38,641 nt of DNA from positions 1 to 38,641 of the forward strand of contig JASJDN010000037.1 in assembly GCA_030065205.1 (NCBI GenBank), given 5' to 3'. This document shows, in pieces, positions 17,382 through 25,777 of this stretch; the stretch's first letter is position 1, and the number at the start of each line of letters is the position of its first letter. A model generated the notes under the pieces. The model did no database searches. It had not been told where the DNA came from and was given only the letters and a program-made list of their open reading frames with translations. Source of the stretch: Crocosphaera sp. Its GTDB lineage: Bacteria; Cyanobacteriota; Cyanobacteriia; Cyanobacteriales; Microcystaceae. The translations under genes were made by a program, and so were the position numbers.

Positions 17382-17469
17382 TCAAAAACAAGTTGAACTC
17401 TTTTTCTTTCTTTTCATCATAATAATTTTTTAGCTGAATAACAAATCTACAACATTACCACAGTATCAA

Positions 17470-18081
17470 CTACACAGGTATCAGCAATTTTAAGGCAAAC
17501 ACAATATAAGCCCAGCCTCCTATAATATTGACAAATTTTAAATAACTATATCCTTTAGAATGATGTCTGATTAAGTTAGCAAAAATTCCATAGAGGATAT
17601 GTATTGAAACGATTAATAGACAGAAAGTTATTGAAAGAACCGCAAATTGACTAAAGTAATTTTGGTCATTATTAATAAAATGGGGAAATAGCGAAATAAA
17701 AAATAAAATTGGCTTAGGATTAACTAAGGTGATGCCTAGTCCTTGACAAAAAAACTTTTTGGCAGGAAGCAAAGTTTTTTTAGAGGTGAGGATAACTTTG
17801 CTATTTCTATTTTTGATTAACTTGACTCCAATATATAATAAATATGAGGCTCCAAGAATTTTGAGCATTAAATAAGCCAACTCTGATTTGGCAATTAAAA
17901 TACCGATGCCACCGCCAGCGATACTAGCTAGAATAAACATCCCCAAAGAAATGCCCAAAATTCCAAAAATACTACTTCTTAGTCCAAATTTAAGCGAATT
18001 AGTCAAAGTCATTACTACGCCGGGACCTGGACTAGCAATTGTTGTACTTGAAATAAAGATATAGAGCAGATAAGAATTCAT
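17470..18081 (-). CDS. LysE/RhtB-family amino acid exporter
   Basis: This inner-membrane exporter is of the LysE superfamily, which pumps out amino acids and related small molecules using the proton gradient. Starting at the ATG at 18081 it is about 203 residues, the normal size. The open frame reaches a TTG at 18117, but the extra 12 residues are unlike the family. The signature SPGPGVVMTLTNSLKFG follows helix 1, and ILGASYLLYIGVKLI and LGITLVNPKPILFFISLFP are family blocks. Six hydrophobic stretches can be counted. It is the last gene of the minus-strand cluster beginning with the KamA-like enzyme, and starts within 90 bp of the Fe/2OG enzyme's stop. The substrate is unknown; the neighbours suggest a modified amino acid. 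Confidence 0.88.
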   Translation of the reverse strand: MNSYLLYIFISSTTIASPGPGVVMTLTNSLKFGLRSSIFGILGISLGMFILASIAGGGIGILIAKSELAYLMLKILGASYLLYIGVKLIKNRNSKVILTSKKTLLPAKKFFCQGLGITLVNPKPILFFISLFPHFINNDQNYFSQFAVLSITFCLLIVSIHILYGIFANLIRHHSKGYSYLKFVNIIGGWAYIVFALKLLIPV

Positions 18082-18166
18082 AAAACCAGTTCTCGAATAC
18101 AGAAAAGAATCAACCAAAAAAAAGTAGTCATTGCTAAGCTTTCAAATTTCTAAGCTTTCAATTGGA

Positions 18167-19123
18167 TTACTTTGAAATAAATAAATGACGATTATCGTGG
18201 TTAGAAAAATAACGACTCTTAGCAATTATTTCCCCGTCTTGCCCACAAACATCTAAATGAAAAGTAGAACAACCAGGATAGTTAAATAATTGGCGGGGAA
18301 ACTCTAAATTTAAAGCTCTTTCTTGATCATAAGTAGAGTGATTTTCGATAAAACGCATAGCAAAAGCTCTTCTCCGTTGTAAGGCTCCTTCTTCTAATTT
18401 AATACTACGATGAATCACATTTTTATTAAAAAGTAAAATATCTCCGATCGCAAAATCATCCTCAACAGCAAAGTGATCTAATAAGACTTTCATGTAAGGA
18501 TTATTAAGAATACCATCTCTTAATTGTAAATAATCTTCAAGTTGTGGATTATCATTATTTTGATAGCGTTCTTTAATATATCTCACAATTGAAGGATCGA
18601 TATCTTCATACATGAATTTACCAGAAATGATATTTTCTGGAATATATGCCATGCCTCCCCGTTGTTTTTTCGTATTAATTTCATCTAAAGGCATCCAAAT
18701 AGTACATCCAAAATCGGAAGCTTGTTGATAACCAAAACTTTGAGTACCAATATGCCATGGAAACCCCGTACTTTTATTTTTTTCTAACTCAAAACCTAAG
18801 CCTTGAGTATAAAATAACTCTTTTTTGGTTATCCGAAACATAATGTTCCGAAACTTAGAATTTTGCATCAGACTATCAACAATTTTATCAGCAACAAATA
18901 AATCAAAAGCAATTCGATTAAATCCAGTTTGATATCTATCAATTGGAGCATTAATTGAGGCTTCTATCTTATTTTCAATATATTTAATAAAATCATTGTC
19001 AAAGACATTGATCAATTTAACAAATCCTTGTTCTTTGAATTTCTTGGCTAGTGATTCTAGGATTGTATAATTGAATTCTTGGTTGATATATTGCATTGGT
19101 TTTACTTGAAAGGAAGGGTACAT
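18167..19123 (-). CDS. PhyH-like Fe(II)/2-oxoglutarate enzyme with HxG motif
   Basis: This 318-residue enzyme has the phytanoyl-CoA dioxygenase (PhyH) fold, with an iron centre that uses 2-oxoglutarate and O2. The proximal metal motif reads FPWHIGTQSFG: His124, then Gly126 where the carboxylate Asp/Glu of a hydroxylase should be. The codon is GGT, one base from GAT. The usual next block, CTIWMPLDEIN (140-150), confirms the alignment. The distal His is His238 in NKNVIHRS, and Arg252 or Arg257 should bind 2-oxoglutarate. HxG or HxA in this position is the mark of radical halogenases such as WelO5, BesD and SyrB2, where chloride fills the site. GAGGAA seven bases before the ATG supports the start. 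Neighbours are an aminomutase-like enzyme and an amino-acid exporter. It could instead be inactive or use the metal differently. Fold firm; halogenation inferred. Confidence 0.82.
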   Translation of the reverse strand: MYPSFQVKPMQYINQEFNYTILESLAKKFKEQGFVKLINVFDNDFIKYIENKIEASINAPIDRYQTGFNRIAFDLFVADKIVDSLMQNSKFRNIMFRITKKELFYTQGLGFELEKNKSTGFPWHIGTQSFGYQQASDFGCTIWMPLDEINTKKQRGGMAYIPENIISGKFMYEDIDPSIVRYIKERYQNNDNPQLEDYLQLRDGILNNPYMKVLLDHFAVEDDFAIGDILLFNKNVIHRSIKLEEGALQRRRAFAMRFIENHSTYDQERALNLEFPRQLFNYPGCSTFHLDVCGQDGEIIAKSRYFSNHDNRHLFISK

Positions 19124-19255
19124 TTTTGATTCCTCGTTATGGATTTGTGTTCACATCAAGTGTGAAAAATTTTACATGATTCTCAGGATATAATCCTAAT
19201 AAAATATTTCCCGAAACAGCAATATACTATAATTTATCTCAGCAGATAAAAACTT

Positions 19256-19594
19256 CTACTTGTAGACTCTTTCCCATAAGACAACTAAAATAATTGCTGA
19301 AACTGTCCAATATAAACTAGCTCTTAATAAAGAACTAGAAAGCTTAAATTTATCAACTAAAGAATAGAGACTAAGGAGATAAATTAGATAAGGAATTAAA
19401 GAAAAAATTCCTAACATTATTGTTTTTTTTAAATGCACTATTGTTTGCTCTGTTCCAACGATATAATGAGCAATTAGAGAGAATGTTGGAAATAAAGGAA
19501 CTAAGCCAGCAATAAAATAGTATCTAGTTTGTGATAATAATTGAATCACAACAACAATGACAGAGCCAAGAATTGCTTTATCCAAAAGTTTCAT
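19256..19594 (-). CDS. GlpM-family (YdgC-like) membrane protein
   Basis: This 112-residue integral membrane protein has four hydrophobic stretches (about 8-22, 27-46, 58-79 and 91-108). The block YYFIAGLVPLFPTFSLIAHY at residues 25-44, followed by IVG, matches what I remember of E. coli YdgC and Pseudomonas GlpM, and the length is right. The molecular function of the family is unknown. GlpM was linked to alginate production, so a role in transport or envelope processes is possible. It sits between the KamA-like gene (151 bp upstream) and the Fe/2OG gene (132 bp downstream), all on the minus strand. Its presence in a putative biosynthetic cluster is odd and may point to a substrate or precursor transport step. 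Confidence 0.82.
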   Translation of the reverse strand: MKLLDKAILGSVIVVVIQLLSQTRYYFIAGLVPLFPTFSLIAHYIVGTEQTIVHLKKTIMLGIFSLIPYLIYLLSLYSLVDKFKLSSSLLRASLYWTVSAIILVVLWERVYK

Positions 19595-19745
19595 ATCCCA
19601 TTTACCTTATTTTAGGTTTCAAATTTTTAAGGATTCAAAAACAAGGAAGAAGACTGTCTCTTGAAGTTAACATGGCTTACTTCCTCCTTGTCTAAAACGA
19701 TTTTTATAGTTCTGGAGAACTTGTCTGAAATTTAAAAAATCCTTC

Positions 19746-21122
19746 TTAGACTAACGTTGCACTTAATGGTTTTAAATAACTTGGAGATTTTAGCGTCAAC
19801 GGAATGTCTGGTGTAGATTTTATCGAATTAAAAAAGAAAGCACCTTCTTCAAAGGCCGGTACTAAATCATTAAACCAAGTGGCTTTTAAGTCAAACCGAG
19901 CAAAAAAGGGTCTATGACACCAATTTGAGTCACGTCCTTGAAGAAAAGAAAGCACAAATACTTTTTCTCCTTGTACATCAGCAACACCTTGAATTTGAAC
20001 TTTGCCAAAGAAACAAGACATAACTGGACCACGAACAGTACGAGCTAGTCCAGAAACTTTTTGAATTGCCTCTTGGTACAATTCCCAAGCCCGCAACAAA
20101 CTAATCTCAAAATATTGATTAGCCCCTGTCGGACGTTCAACAAAAAGATAGTACGGGATACAGCCTTCTTTCACTTGCATCTGCCACATTTTGGCTAAAT
20201 CAAAGGCAGAATCATTAATATGACTAACTAGAGGACTTTGACAGCGAATTTCTGCTCCAGTAGAACGAATACGTTGAATAGCTCTGTGTACCACTGACGT
20301 TTCCAGTTCTTGCCAGTGATTGAAATGAGCCATAAGTGCCAAATGTTTACCTTTTTTAATCACTTTCTCAAAAAGTTGTATTACGTCGTCTGCGTCAGGA
20401 TCAGTTAAATAGCGGTAAGGCCAATAAGATAAAGACTTAGTACCAATTCTAATATTTTGAATATGTTCAAACTCTTCTCCTAGTAGGGGTTCAATATACA
20501 TAGCTAAAATTTTGCTCTGCATCGTCATCGGATCACCCCCAGTAATCAGAACATCCGTAATTTCTTTGTGTTGACGAAGATATTCTAGAAAAAGTCCTTG
20601 TTCACGAGTAGCAAATTTCCAATCATCCACCCCGACAAATTGTGGCCAACGAAAGCAAAAAGTACAATAAGCATGACAGCTTTGACCAGCCGTGGGAAAA
20701 ACCAAAAGGGTCTCTCGGTACTTATGCTGTACTCCAGGAACAGGCTCTTGGTTGAGAGTAGGAACATTGCATTCCTTTTGACCACCAGGATGAGGATTGA
20801 GTCGTTGACGAATTTCGTTGGCGTAAGCGCGAATTGTTGCCTTTGAGGCATTGTTCTGTAAAAACGCAACCATGATCTCCCGTACCTGGTCTGGAAGCAT
20901 GTCTCTATGAGGAAAAGTTAAACGAAATATCGGGTCATCTGGAATGTTATCCCAATTAATTAATTCTTCGACAACATAGTTGTTGGTACGAAAGGGTAAT
21001 ACCTGAGCAACAGCTTTCATTGCGAGGATTTCATCTTGAGGCAACTGTTGTATTTGTGGTAACAAATGAAAGTTTTTCGCCCCATAGTAGCAGATCTTTG
21101 AGTAAGACATTATGTTGCTCAC
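19746..21122 (-). CDS. KamA-family radical SAM protein (aminomutase-like)
   Basis: This radical SAM enzyme of the lysine 2,3-aminomutase family has 458 residues. The cluster motif is CHAYCTFC (Cys149, 153, 156), followed by LITGGDP at 192-198, which binds SAM. PLP would attach to a lysine in a PGGGGK motif in true lysine aminomutase; here the region reads MSCFFGK, with Lys374 probably the PLP lysine. The two aspartates that hold the lysine side chain (Asp293 and Asp330 in the clostridial enzyme) align with Arg330 in YYLFVERPTG and Val367. Lysine is therefore unlikely to be the substrate; an acidic or neutral amino acid is more likely. The frame begins with GTG (21122), but ATG at 21110 is equally likely. 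It leads a minus-strand cluster and has a near-perfect promoter. Confidence 0.82.
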   Translation of the reverse strand: MSNIMSYSKICYYGAKNFHLLPQIQQLPQDEILAMKAVAQVLPFRTNNYVVEELINWDNIPDDPIFRLTFPHRDMLPDQVREIMVAFLQNNASKATIRAYANEIRQRLNPHPGGQKECNVPTLNQEPVPGVQHKYRETLLVFPTAGQSCHAYCTFCFRWPQFVGVDDWKFATREQGLFLEYLRQHKEITDVLITGGDPMTMQSKILAMYIEPLLGEEFEHIQNIRIGTKSLSYWPYRYLTDPDADDVIQLFEKVIKKGKHLALMAHFNHWQELETSVVHRAIQRIRSTGAEIRCQSPLVSHINDSAFDLAKMWQMQVKEGCIPYYLFVERPTGANQYFEISLLRAWELYQEAIQKVSGLARTVRGPVMSCFFGKVQIQGVADVQGEKVFVLSFLQGRDSNWCHRPFFARFDLKATWFNDLVPAFEEGAFFFNSIKSTPDIPLTLKSPSYLKPLSATLV

Positions 21123-21545
21123 TGATTTATTAGTGTTAACATCAAGTTGACTAACAATCTATCCAATCTCATTTAGCAAGATTTTAGATGATTGGTTGAG
21201 GGTGCATTCGATTTAATCTTCGTTCTGTTTATTATTATATCGACTTTTCGCGATATGTCAATATAATGGCTTAATTTTAAAAATTGCAATATAGCTAGGG
21301 TTTGCTGAAGAAGGGATAGAATAGTGAATCCATCAAAGTTAGAAGTCTCGGATTGACAAAAGAAACATAATATGGGGGTTCTTTAGAAGCGATCGCCAAA
21401 GAAAAAAATTGACAAAAAAGACAAAAGATGAACCAAAAGATTTATTCAGAATAATATAGGTATCTCAAAGAAAACAAGCCAATTGTATGATAAAAATAAT
21501 TTGATTGTATTTGCCCAATTTATTAGGCTGTCAGGATAAGTGATA
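21123..21545. other. divergent control region of the KamA cluster
   Basis: This stretch lies between the minus-strand KamA-like gene and the plus-strand glycosyltransferase. It holds the consensus promoter at 21234-21261 and a leader of about 100 bases with a possible CCAATC/GATTGG hairpin (21163-21195). It also has a HIP1 site (21389-21396) and two isolated TTGACA boxes (21353, 21409) without a matching -10. AGGA (21533-21536) is the ribosome binding site of the plus-strand gene. Confidence 0.55.
21234..21261 (-). promoter_or_regulatory. consensus sigma70 promoter with internal inverted repeat
   Basis: Read on the minus strand, TTGACA (21261-21256), 16 bp, TATAAT (21239-21234) is a perfect match to both consensus hexamers. 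The spacer carries TATCG...CGATA, an inverted repeat between the hexamers and extending into the -10, which could be an operator. It points at the KamA-like gene, with a leader of about 100-115 bases. Confidence 0.72.
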
Positions 21546-22646
21546 ATGATACAAGTTACTACTAAAAATAGACCGATTATTTATTTAGCAGCAACGGGCC
21601 ATGGTTTTGGTCACGCGGTTCGCATTTCTACGGTGGCGGAGGCTCTTTTAAGGTTGCGTCCGGATAGTTTATTAATTATGGTAACAACCGCGCCGAGATG
21701 GTTATTAGAATCCTATATTTCAGGGGATTTTATTTATCGACCTTTAGCGTTTGATGTGGGGGTGATTCAATCGGATAGTTTTACAATGGATAAGACTGCA
21801 ACCCTCAACAAAATGCAAGAAATCTATGCAAAACGTCAAGGGTTAATGGCAGCCGAAGTTAATTTTATTAAAACTAATCAAGTTGATTTAATTTTAGCTG
21901 ATATTCCTCCTTTAATGGCACCTATTGCCCAACTTGCAGGCGTTCCTTGTTATATGATGAGTAATTTTGGTTGGGACTTTATTTATGATGCTTGGGGAAA
22001 AGAATGGCAAGGAATTGTTAACTGGATCAAAGATTGTTATCAACAATGCGATCGCCTGTTTCGGTTGCCAATGGCCGAACCCATGAATGCCTTTAATTCT
22101 ATCATGGATGTGGGTTTAACGGGGGGAAATCCTCGTTATAATATGGATGATTTAAGACAGAAGTTTAACTTAAAAAATTCCCCAGAAAAAACCATTTTAT
22201 TGACTTTTGGAGGGTTAGGATTACAACAAATTCCTTACACTAATTTAGCGCAATTTTCTGATTGGCAATTTATTACGTTTGATTCTCAAGCACCCGACTT
22301 AGATAATATTGTTAAAATCACTGAATCTTCATACCGTCCGGTTGATTTTATGCCGTTATGCGGTCGGGTTATTTCTAAACCCGGGTTCAGTACTTTTGCT
22401 GAAACCATGCGCTTAGAGATTCCGATTGTTTCTTTAGTCAGAAATGATTTTGCTGAAGCTCCTTTTTTATTAGAAGGAATCAAAAATTATGCCGATCATC
22501 AAATCGTGGAAACAGACAACTTTTTTCAAGGAAATTGGGACTTTTTAAAACAAGAGCCTAACCCTCCTATTATTGGTAAAATATTAGCAAAAGATGGAGC
22601 AGAAGTCATTGCTAAAGCCATCTTAGATAGGATTAATTGTTATTAA
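21546..22646 (+). CDS. GT-B fold glycosyltransferase-like protein
   Basis: The protein (366 residues from the ATG at 21546) is built like a two-domain GT-B glycosyltransferase. The N-terminal glycine loop is ATGHGFGHAVR (His19, His23), as in MurG-like enzymes and in the N-terminal part of plant L-arabinokinases. A C-terminal donor-binding half has CGRVISKPGFSTFAE and IPIVSLVR. Nothing suggests a membrane anchor. The open frame starts at GTG 21540, but AGGA at 21533-21536 is spaced nine bases from the ATG, which I prefer. Its 3' end overlaps that of the convergent rmlA by four bases. It probably adds a sugar to an envelope or small-molecule acceptor; donor and acceptor are unknown. Confidence 0.72.
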   Translation: MIQVTTKNRPIIYLAATGHGFGHAVRISTVAEALLRLRPDSLLIMVTTAPRWLLESYISGDFIYRPLAFDVGVIQSDSFTMDKTATLNKMQEIYAKRQGLMAAEVNFIKTNQVDLILADIPPLMAPIAQLAGVPCYMMSNFGWDFIYDAWGKEWQGIVNWIKDCYQQCDRLFRLPMAEPMNAFNSIMDVGLTGGNPRYNMDDLRQKFNLKNSPEKTILLTFGGLGLQQIPYTNLAQFSDWQFITFDSQAPDLDNIVKITESSYRPVDFMPLCGRVISKPGFSTFAETMRLEIPIVSLVRNDFAEAPFLLEGIKNYADHQIVETDNFFQGNWDFLKQEPNPPIIGKILAKDGAEVIAKAILDRINCY

Positions 22647-23716
22647 ACTAATTCAATGTGAGAATCATCTCCTACCATAAATCTTAAGGCTTTAGGTCGT
22701 TGAGGTGCCATTTCTAACTTGGCACGTTCTCCGATTAAACTATCAACAATTCGTTGATGAATTTCTAAAATTTGTGCGCCTTCCAATAAGACACTGTGTT
22801 CGATATCTGCATCAATTAGAGTGCATTTATTACCAACACTGGTGTAAGGGCCGATAAAGCAATTTTCAATGTGACAATTTTCCCCAATAGTAATAGGACC
22901 GCGAATGGTACTGTTAATAATTGTGGCACTTTCTTTAATATGCACCCTGCCACTTATCTTACTCTTTTCATCAATATTTCCTACTTTATTAATGGTTAAA
23001 TTGGTATCTAAAATGATGCGGTTTGCTTCTAGTAAGTCGTCTTTTTTTCCTGTGTCTAACCACCAACCTTGTAATTCTACTGATTCAACAATTTTATGAC
23101 TATCAATTAGTTCTTGAATGGCATCAGTAATTTCTAGTTCTCCCCTAGCTGAAGGTTGAATGGTTGCAATGGCTTGATGAATAGCAGTAGAGAAGAAATA
23201 AACCCCGACTAAAGCTAAATTCGATGGGGGATTTTTAGGCTTTTCAACTAACTTTAAGACCCGTCCTTGGTTATCAATTTCAGCGACACCAAATGCGGTA
23301 GGATTAGGCACAGAACGCAATAAGATTAATCCATCTAAGTGCTTATTTTTAAACTTATCTAAAAAGAGGGTCAAATCATCTTGAATTAAATTATCCCCTA
23401 AATACATAATAAAGGGGTCATCTCCTAAAAAGGGTTGGGCAACTTTTACCGCATGGGCTAACCCTAATGGTTCATCTTGTACTATATAGGTAATACTTGC
23501 ACCAAACTGTTCACCGTCGCCGGTTTTTCTTCGTATTTCTGTCCCTGTTTCGGGACTAATAATAATACCAATTTCGGTAATTCCGGCTTTAACAATTGAT
23601 TCAATTCCATACCATAAAATAGGTTTATTGGCAACAGGAACTAATTGTTTTGCCCCTGTATAAGTTAGGGGTCTGAGTCTGGTTCCTTTTCCACCGGAAA
23701 GAATTAATGCTTTCAT
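22643..23716 (-). CDS. rmlA: glucose-1-phosphate thymidylyltransferase, long type
   Basis: This enzyme makes dTDP-glucose from dTTP and glucose-1-phosphate, the entry to dTDP-rhamnose and other deoxysugars. The nucleotide-binding loop LSGGKGTRLRPLT is at residues 6-18, and the metal-binding LGDN is at 106-109. The protein has 357 residues, with a C-terminal left-handed beta-helix part (hexapeptide-like GRVHIKESATIINSTIRGPI and on). This is the long form found in cyanobacteria, archaea and antibiotic producers, not the 290-residue enterobacterial RmlA. It is on the same strand as the sulfotransferase (159 bp upstream) and rmlD beyond it. Genes for RmlB and RmlC are not in the window. Assignment is firm, although related uridylyl enzymes look similar. 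Confidence 0.9.
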   Translation of the reverse strand: MKALILSGGKGTRLRPLTYTGAKQLVPVANKPILWYGIESIVKAGITEIGIIISPETGTEIRRKTGDGEQFGASITYIVQDEPLGLAHAVKVAQPFLGDDPFIMYLGDNLIQDDLTLFLDKFKNKHLDGLILLRSVPNPTAFGVAEIDNQGRVLKLVEKPKNPPSNLALVGVYFFSTAIHQAIATIQPSARGELEITDAIQELIDSHKIVESVELQGWWLDTGKKDDLLEANRIILDTNLTINKVGNIDEKSKISGRVHIKESATIINSTIRGPITIGENCHIENCFIGPYTSVGNKCTLIDADIEHSVLLEGAQILEIHQRIVDSLIGERAKLEMAPQRPKALRFMVGDDSHIELV

Positions 23717-23875
23717 GATTTTTATAAGAAAGTTAATTGAATTATCTCGGAAAATTGAGTCAGCTAGATTGACTCAACTCAAAACTTATCGTATCAGAAA
23801 AACTGACAGTTAAACGTTTCAATAATTTTGTCCGTAATTATACCTCCAATAATCATTTTATGGAATTTGAACAGA

Positions 23876-24727
23876 CTACCTTTTATCATCTATGGTTAAC
23901 CACTCTTTGCAAAGATTTCTATTGAGTAGATTTCCTATTTTTTCGACATCGGGATAAAAAATATCCATCAGTTCTCTTTTTTTGTCTAAAGTAAGTTTAG
24001 TTTTCTGAAAAAACTTATCTTTAATGAAAGTATCAACCTTTGCATGAGCTGTGACTGGTATTATTCGTTTTATCACTTCAACCAATGGGCGAAACTTCAA
24101 AAAGTTGAGTAACTTTGATTTTGGAACCCCTCCTTTATTTCTCGTCACAACCACTGGCTCAAAATTTTCTGCTATTCCAAGAAATTGATAAATATGCTTC
24201 AACTCCTGTTGTGGATTTTTTTTAAAGTCATCATAAATCATTATAAAAACTTGTTCTCTAGAGAACACATTGATATAGTTAATGATAAATTGATAGAGAA
24301 TAGATTGTTTAACCAAATAGCTTTGACTAGCAAAAGCCTCTTGATAGGTTAGTTTCATCTTTCCTAAACGATCATACATTTCGTAAAGGGAGACAATTCT
24401 CTCTAAAGGATTTCGCAGAATAATGATTATTTTTGCAGAGGGAACGTAATTATGAATCCAGTATAAAGCTTGATCAGAATTCAAATAACCAACCGAACCT
24501 TCTCCCCTTAATTTTTTAGAAGTTTCATCTTTAAAAAGTTCTTGATACTCCAATAATTCAGTGGGGGGTATTTCTTTTAAAGCTATATCAAATTTTGAAA
24601 AAAAATTAGGTTCTTTAACCGATGAAAAGCAGACATCGGGATGATCAGCTAGAACATGACAAATTGCTGTCGTTCCCGCTTTGCTGGCACCAACTATGAA
24701 AAAATTAGGTAACTTATTTGTGGTCAT
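23876..24727 (-). CDS. sulfotransferase domain protein
   Basis: This enzyme moves a sulfo group from PAPS to an acceptor, probably a sugar on an envelope glycan or lipid. The 5'-phosphosulfate loop is VGASKAGTTA (residues 12-21). The 3'-phosphate motif is ILRNPLERIVSLYEM, with Arg105 and Ser113. The family length is right at 283 residues, and there is no signal peptide or membrane segment. It stands between rmlD and rmlA, both of which make sugar nucleotides, which fits a sulfated exopolysaccharide of the cyanobacterial type. It has its own ATG with 101 bp to the preceding gene. The acceptor is unknown. Confidence 0.9.
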   Translation of the reverse strand: MTTNKLPNFFIVGASKAGTTAICHVLADHPDVCFSSVKEPNFFSKFDIALKEIPPTELLEYQELFKDETSKKLRGEGSVGYLNSDQALYWIHNYVPSAKIIIILRNPLERIVSLYEMYDRLGKMKLTYQEAFASQSYLVKQSILYQFIINYINVFSREQVFIMIYDDFKKNPQQELKHIYQFLGIAENFEPVVVTRNKGGVPKSKLLNFLKFRPLVEVIKRIIPVTAHAKVDTFIKDKFFQKTKLTLDKKRELMDIFYPDVEKIGNLLNRNLCKEWLTIDDKR

Positions 24728-24828
24728 GGATTTAGATCTTTGTATTTTCTAAACTGCTTAAAATATAAAATACCAACTTATGAGATTAGATTTTGTTTGC
24801 TTGAGAGTCTCCATGAATAAGTTTAATT

Positions 24829-25713
24829 TTATTCAACTCGTTTAAACTGATTTAACATTTTTTTAAGGGAATCACGCCAATAGGGTGCATTATATCCTAA
24901 TAGTTTAGCTGATTTTTTGCCAGATAAAACTGAATAGTGAGGACGTTTTGCCGGGGTGGGATATTCTTGGGTAGTAATGGGGTTAACTTGCTTAATATTA
25001 AGGGGAAACCCGATGATTTTAGCCTCTTCAAAAACAGCCATAGCTAGATCATACCAGCTTGCTACACCACTATTAGTGAAATGATAAATTTCTTTTGTTT
25101 CCGCTAAGTTAACTTTAGTTAGTATTTGGGTTATGGTATTAGCAATATCGTAAGACCAGGTAGGACTTCCAACTTGATCAGCAACGATACTAAGTTGTTC
25201 TTTTTCTTTACCTAAACGTAGCATCGTTTTGACAAAATTTCCTTTACCTTCTGTCCCATAAACCCAAGCTGTTCTTAAAATAACATAGCGATCGCTGTTT
25301 TTTTGGATACCTTGTTCTCCTGCTAGTTTACTTTGTCCATAAACCCCTAAAGGATGAGTGTTATCTGTTTCTAAATAGGGGGTATTTTTTGTCCCATCAA
25401 AAACATAATCTGTGGAAATGTGGAGTAAAAAAGCTCCTATTTTTTGGGCTTCTTCTGCTATAATTGCTGGAGCAATGCCATTGATCGTAACAGCTAACTC
25501 TGGCTCAGTTTCTGCTTTGTCAACGGCGGTATAAGCTGCGGAATTTATAATAATATCGGGTTGAGTTTCTTGGATAACTTGACGAATATTATCTGGAGAG
25601 GTTAAATCAAGTTGCTGACGGTTGGTAGCAATAATTTCTCCAATAGGTATTAGAGTTTGCTGTAAGTCTTGGCCAACTTGTCCATCACTGCCAGTTAACA
25701 AAATTTTTGTCAT
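24829..25713 (-). CDS. rfbD: dTDP-4-dehydrorhamnose reductase
   Basis: This NAD(P)H-dependent reductase makes dTDP-L-rhamnose in the last step of the Rml pathway. From the ATG at 25713 the protein starts MTKILLTGSDGQVGQDLQ, a proper Rossmann G-x-x-G-x-x-G. The frame is open for another 24 codons upstream and overlaps the PPTase gene, but those residues are not part of the family. The catalytic Tyr and Lys are in GVYGQSKLAGE. Other family blocks are STDYVFDGTK, RTAWVYG and QVGSPT. The total of about 294 residues is normal. It follows the PPTase by 64 bp on the minus strand and is followed by the sulfotransferase and rmlA. Assignment is firm. Confidence 0.94.
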   Translation of the reverse strand: MTKILLTGSDGQVGQDLQQTLIPIGEIIATNRQQLDLTSPDNIRQVIQETQPDIIINSAAYTAVDKAETEPELAVTINGIAPAIIAEEAQKIGAFLLHISTDYVFDGTKNTPYLETDNTHPLGVYGQSKLAGEQGIQKNSDRYVILRTAWVYGTEGKGNFVKTMLRLGKEKEQLSIVADQVGSPTWSYDIANTITQILTKVNLAETKEIYHFTNSGVASWYDLAMAVFEEAKIIGFPLNIKQVNPITTQEYPTPAKRPHYSVLSGKKSAKLLGYNAPYWRDSLKKMLNQFKRVE

Positions 25714-25777
25714 TATTTTTCTGGGGTGAGAAACTATTTCCAATTTTACAGGTTTGAGGTCAAAAAGTGAAGGCAGA

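Noticed and set aside
18167..18270. His289-Leu-Asp291 as the metal motif of the Fe/2OG enzyme
   Set aside because: It lies after the distal histidine near the C-terminus, in the wrong order for the fold; His124 stands in the right place.
19746..21122. Plain lysine 2,3-aminomutase annotation
   Set aside because: Both lysine-binding aspartates and the PGGGGK motif are missing.
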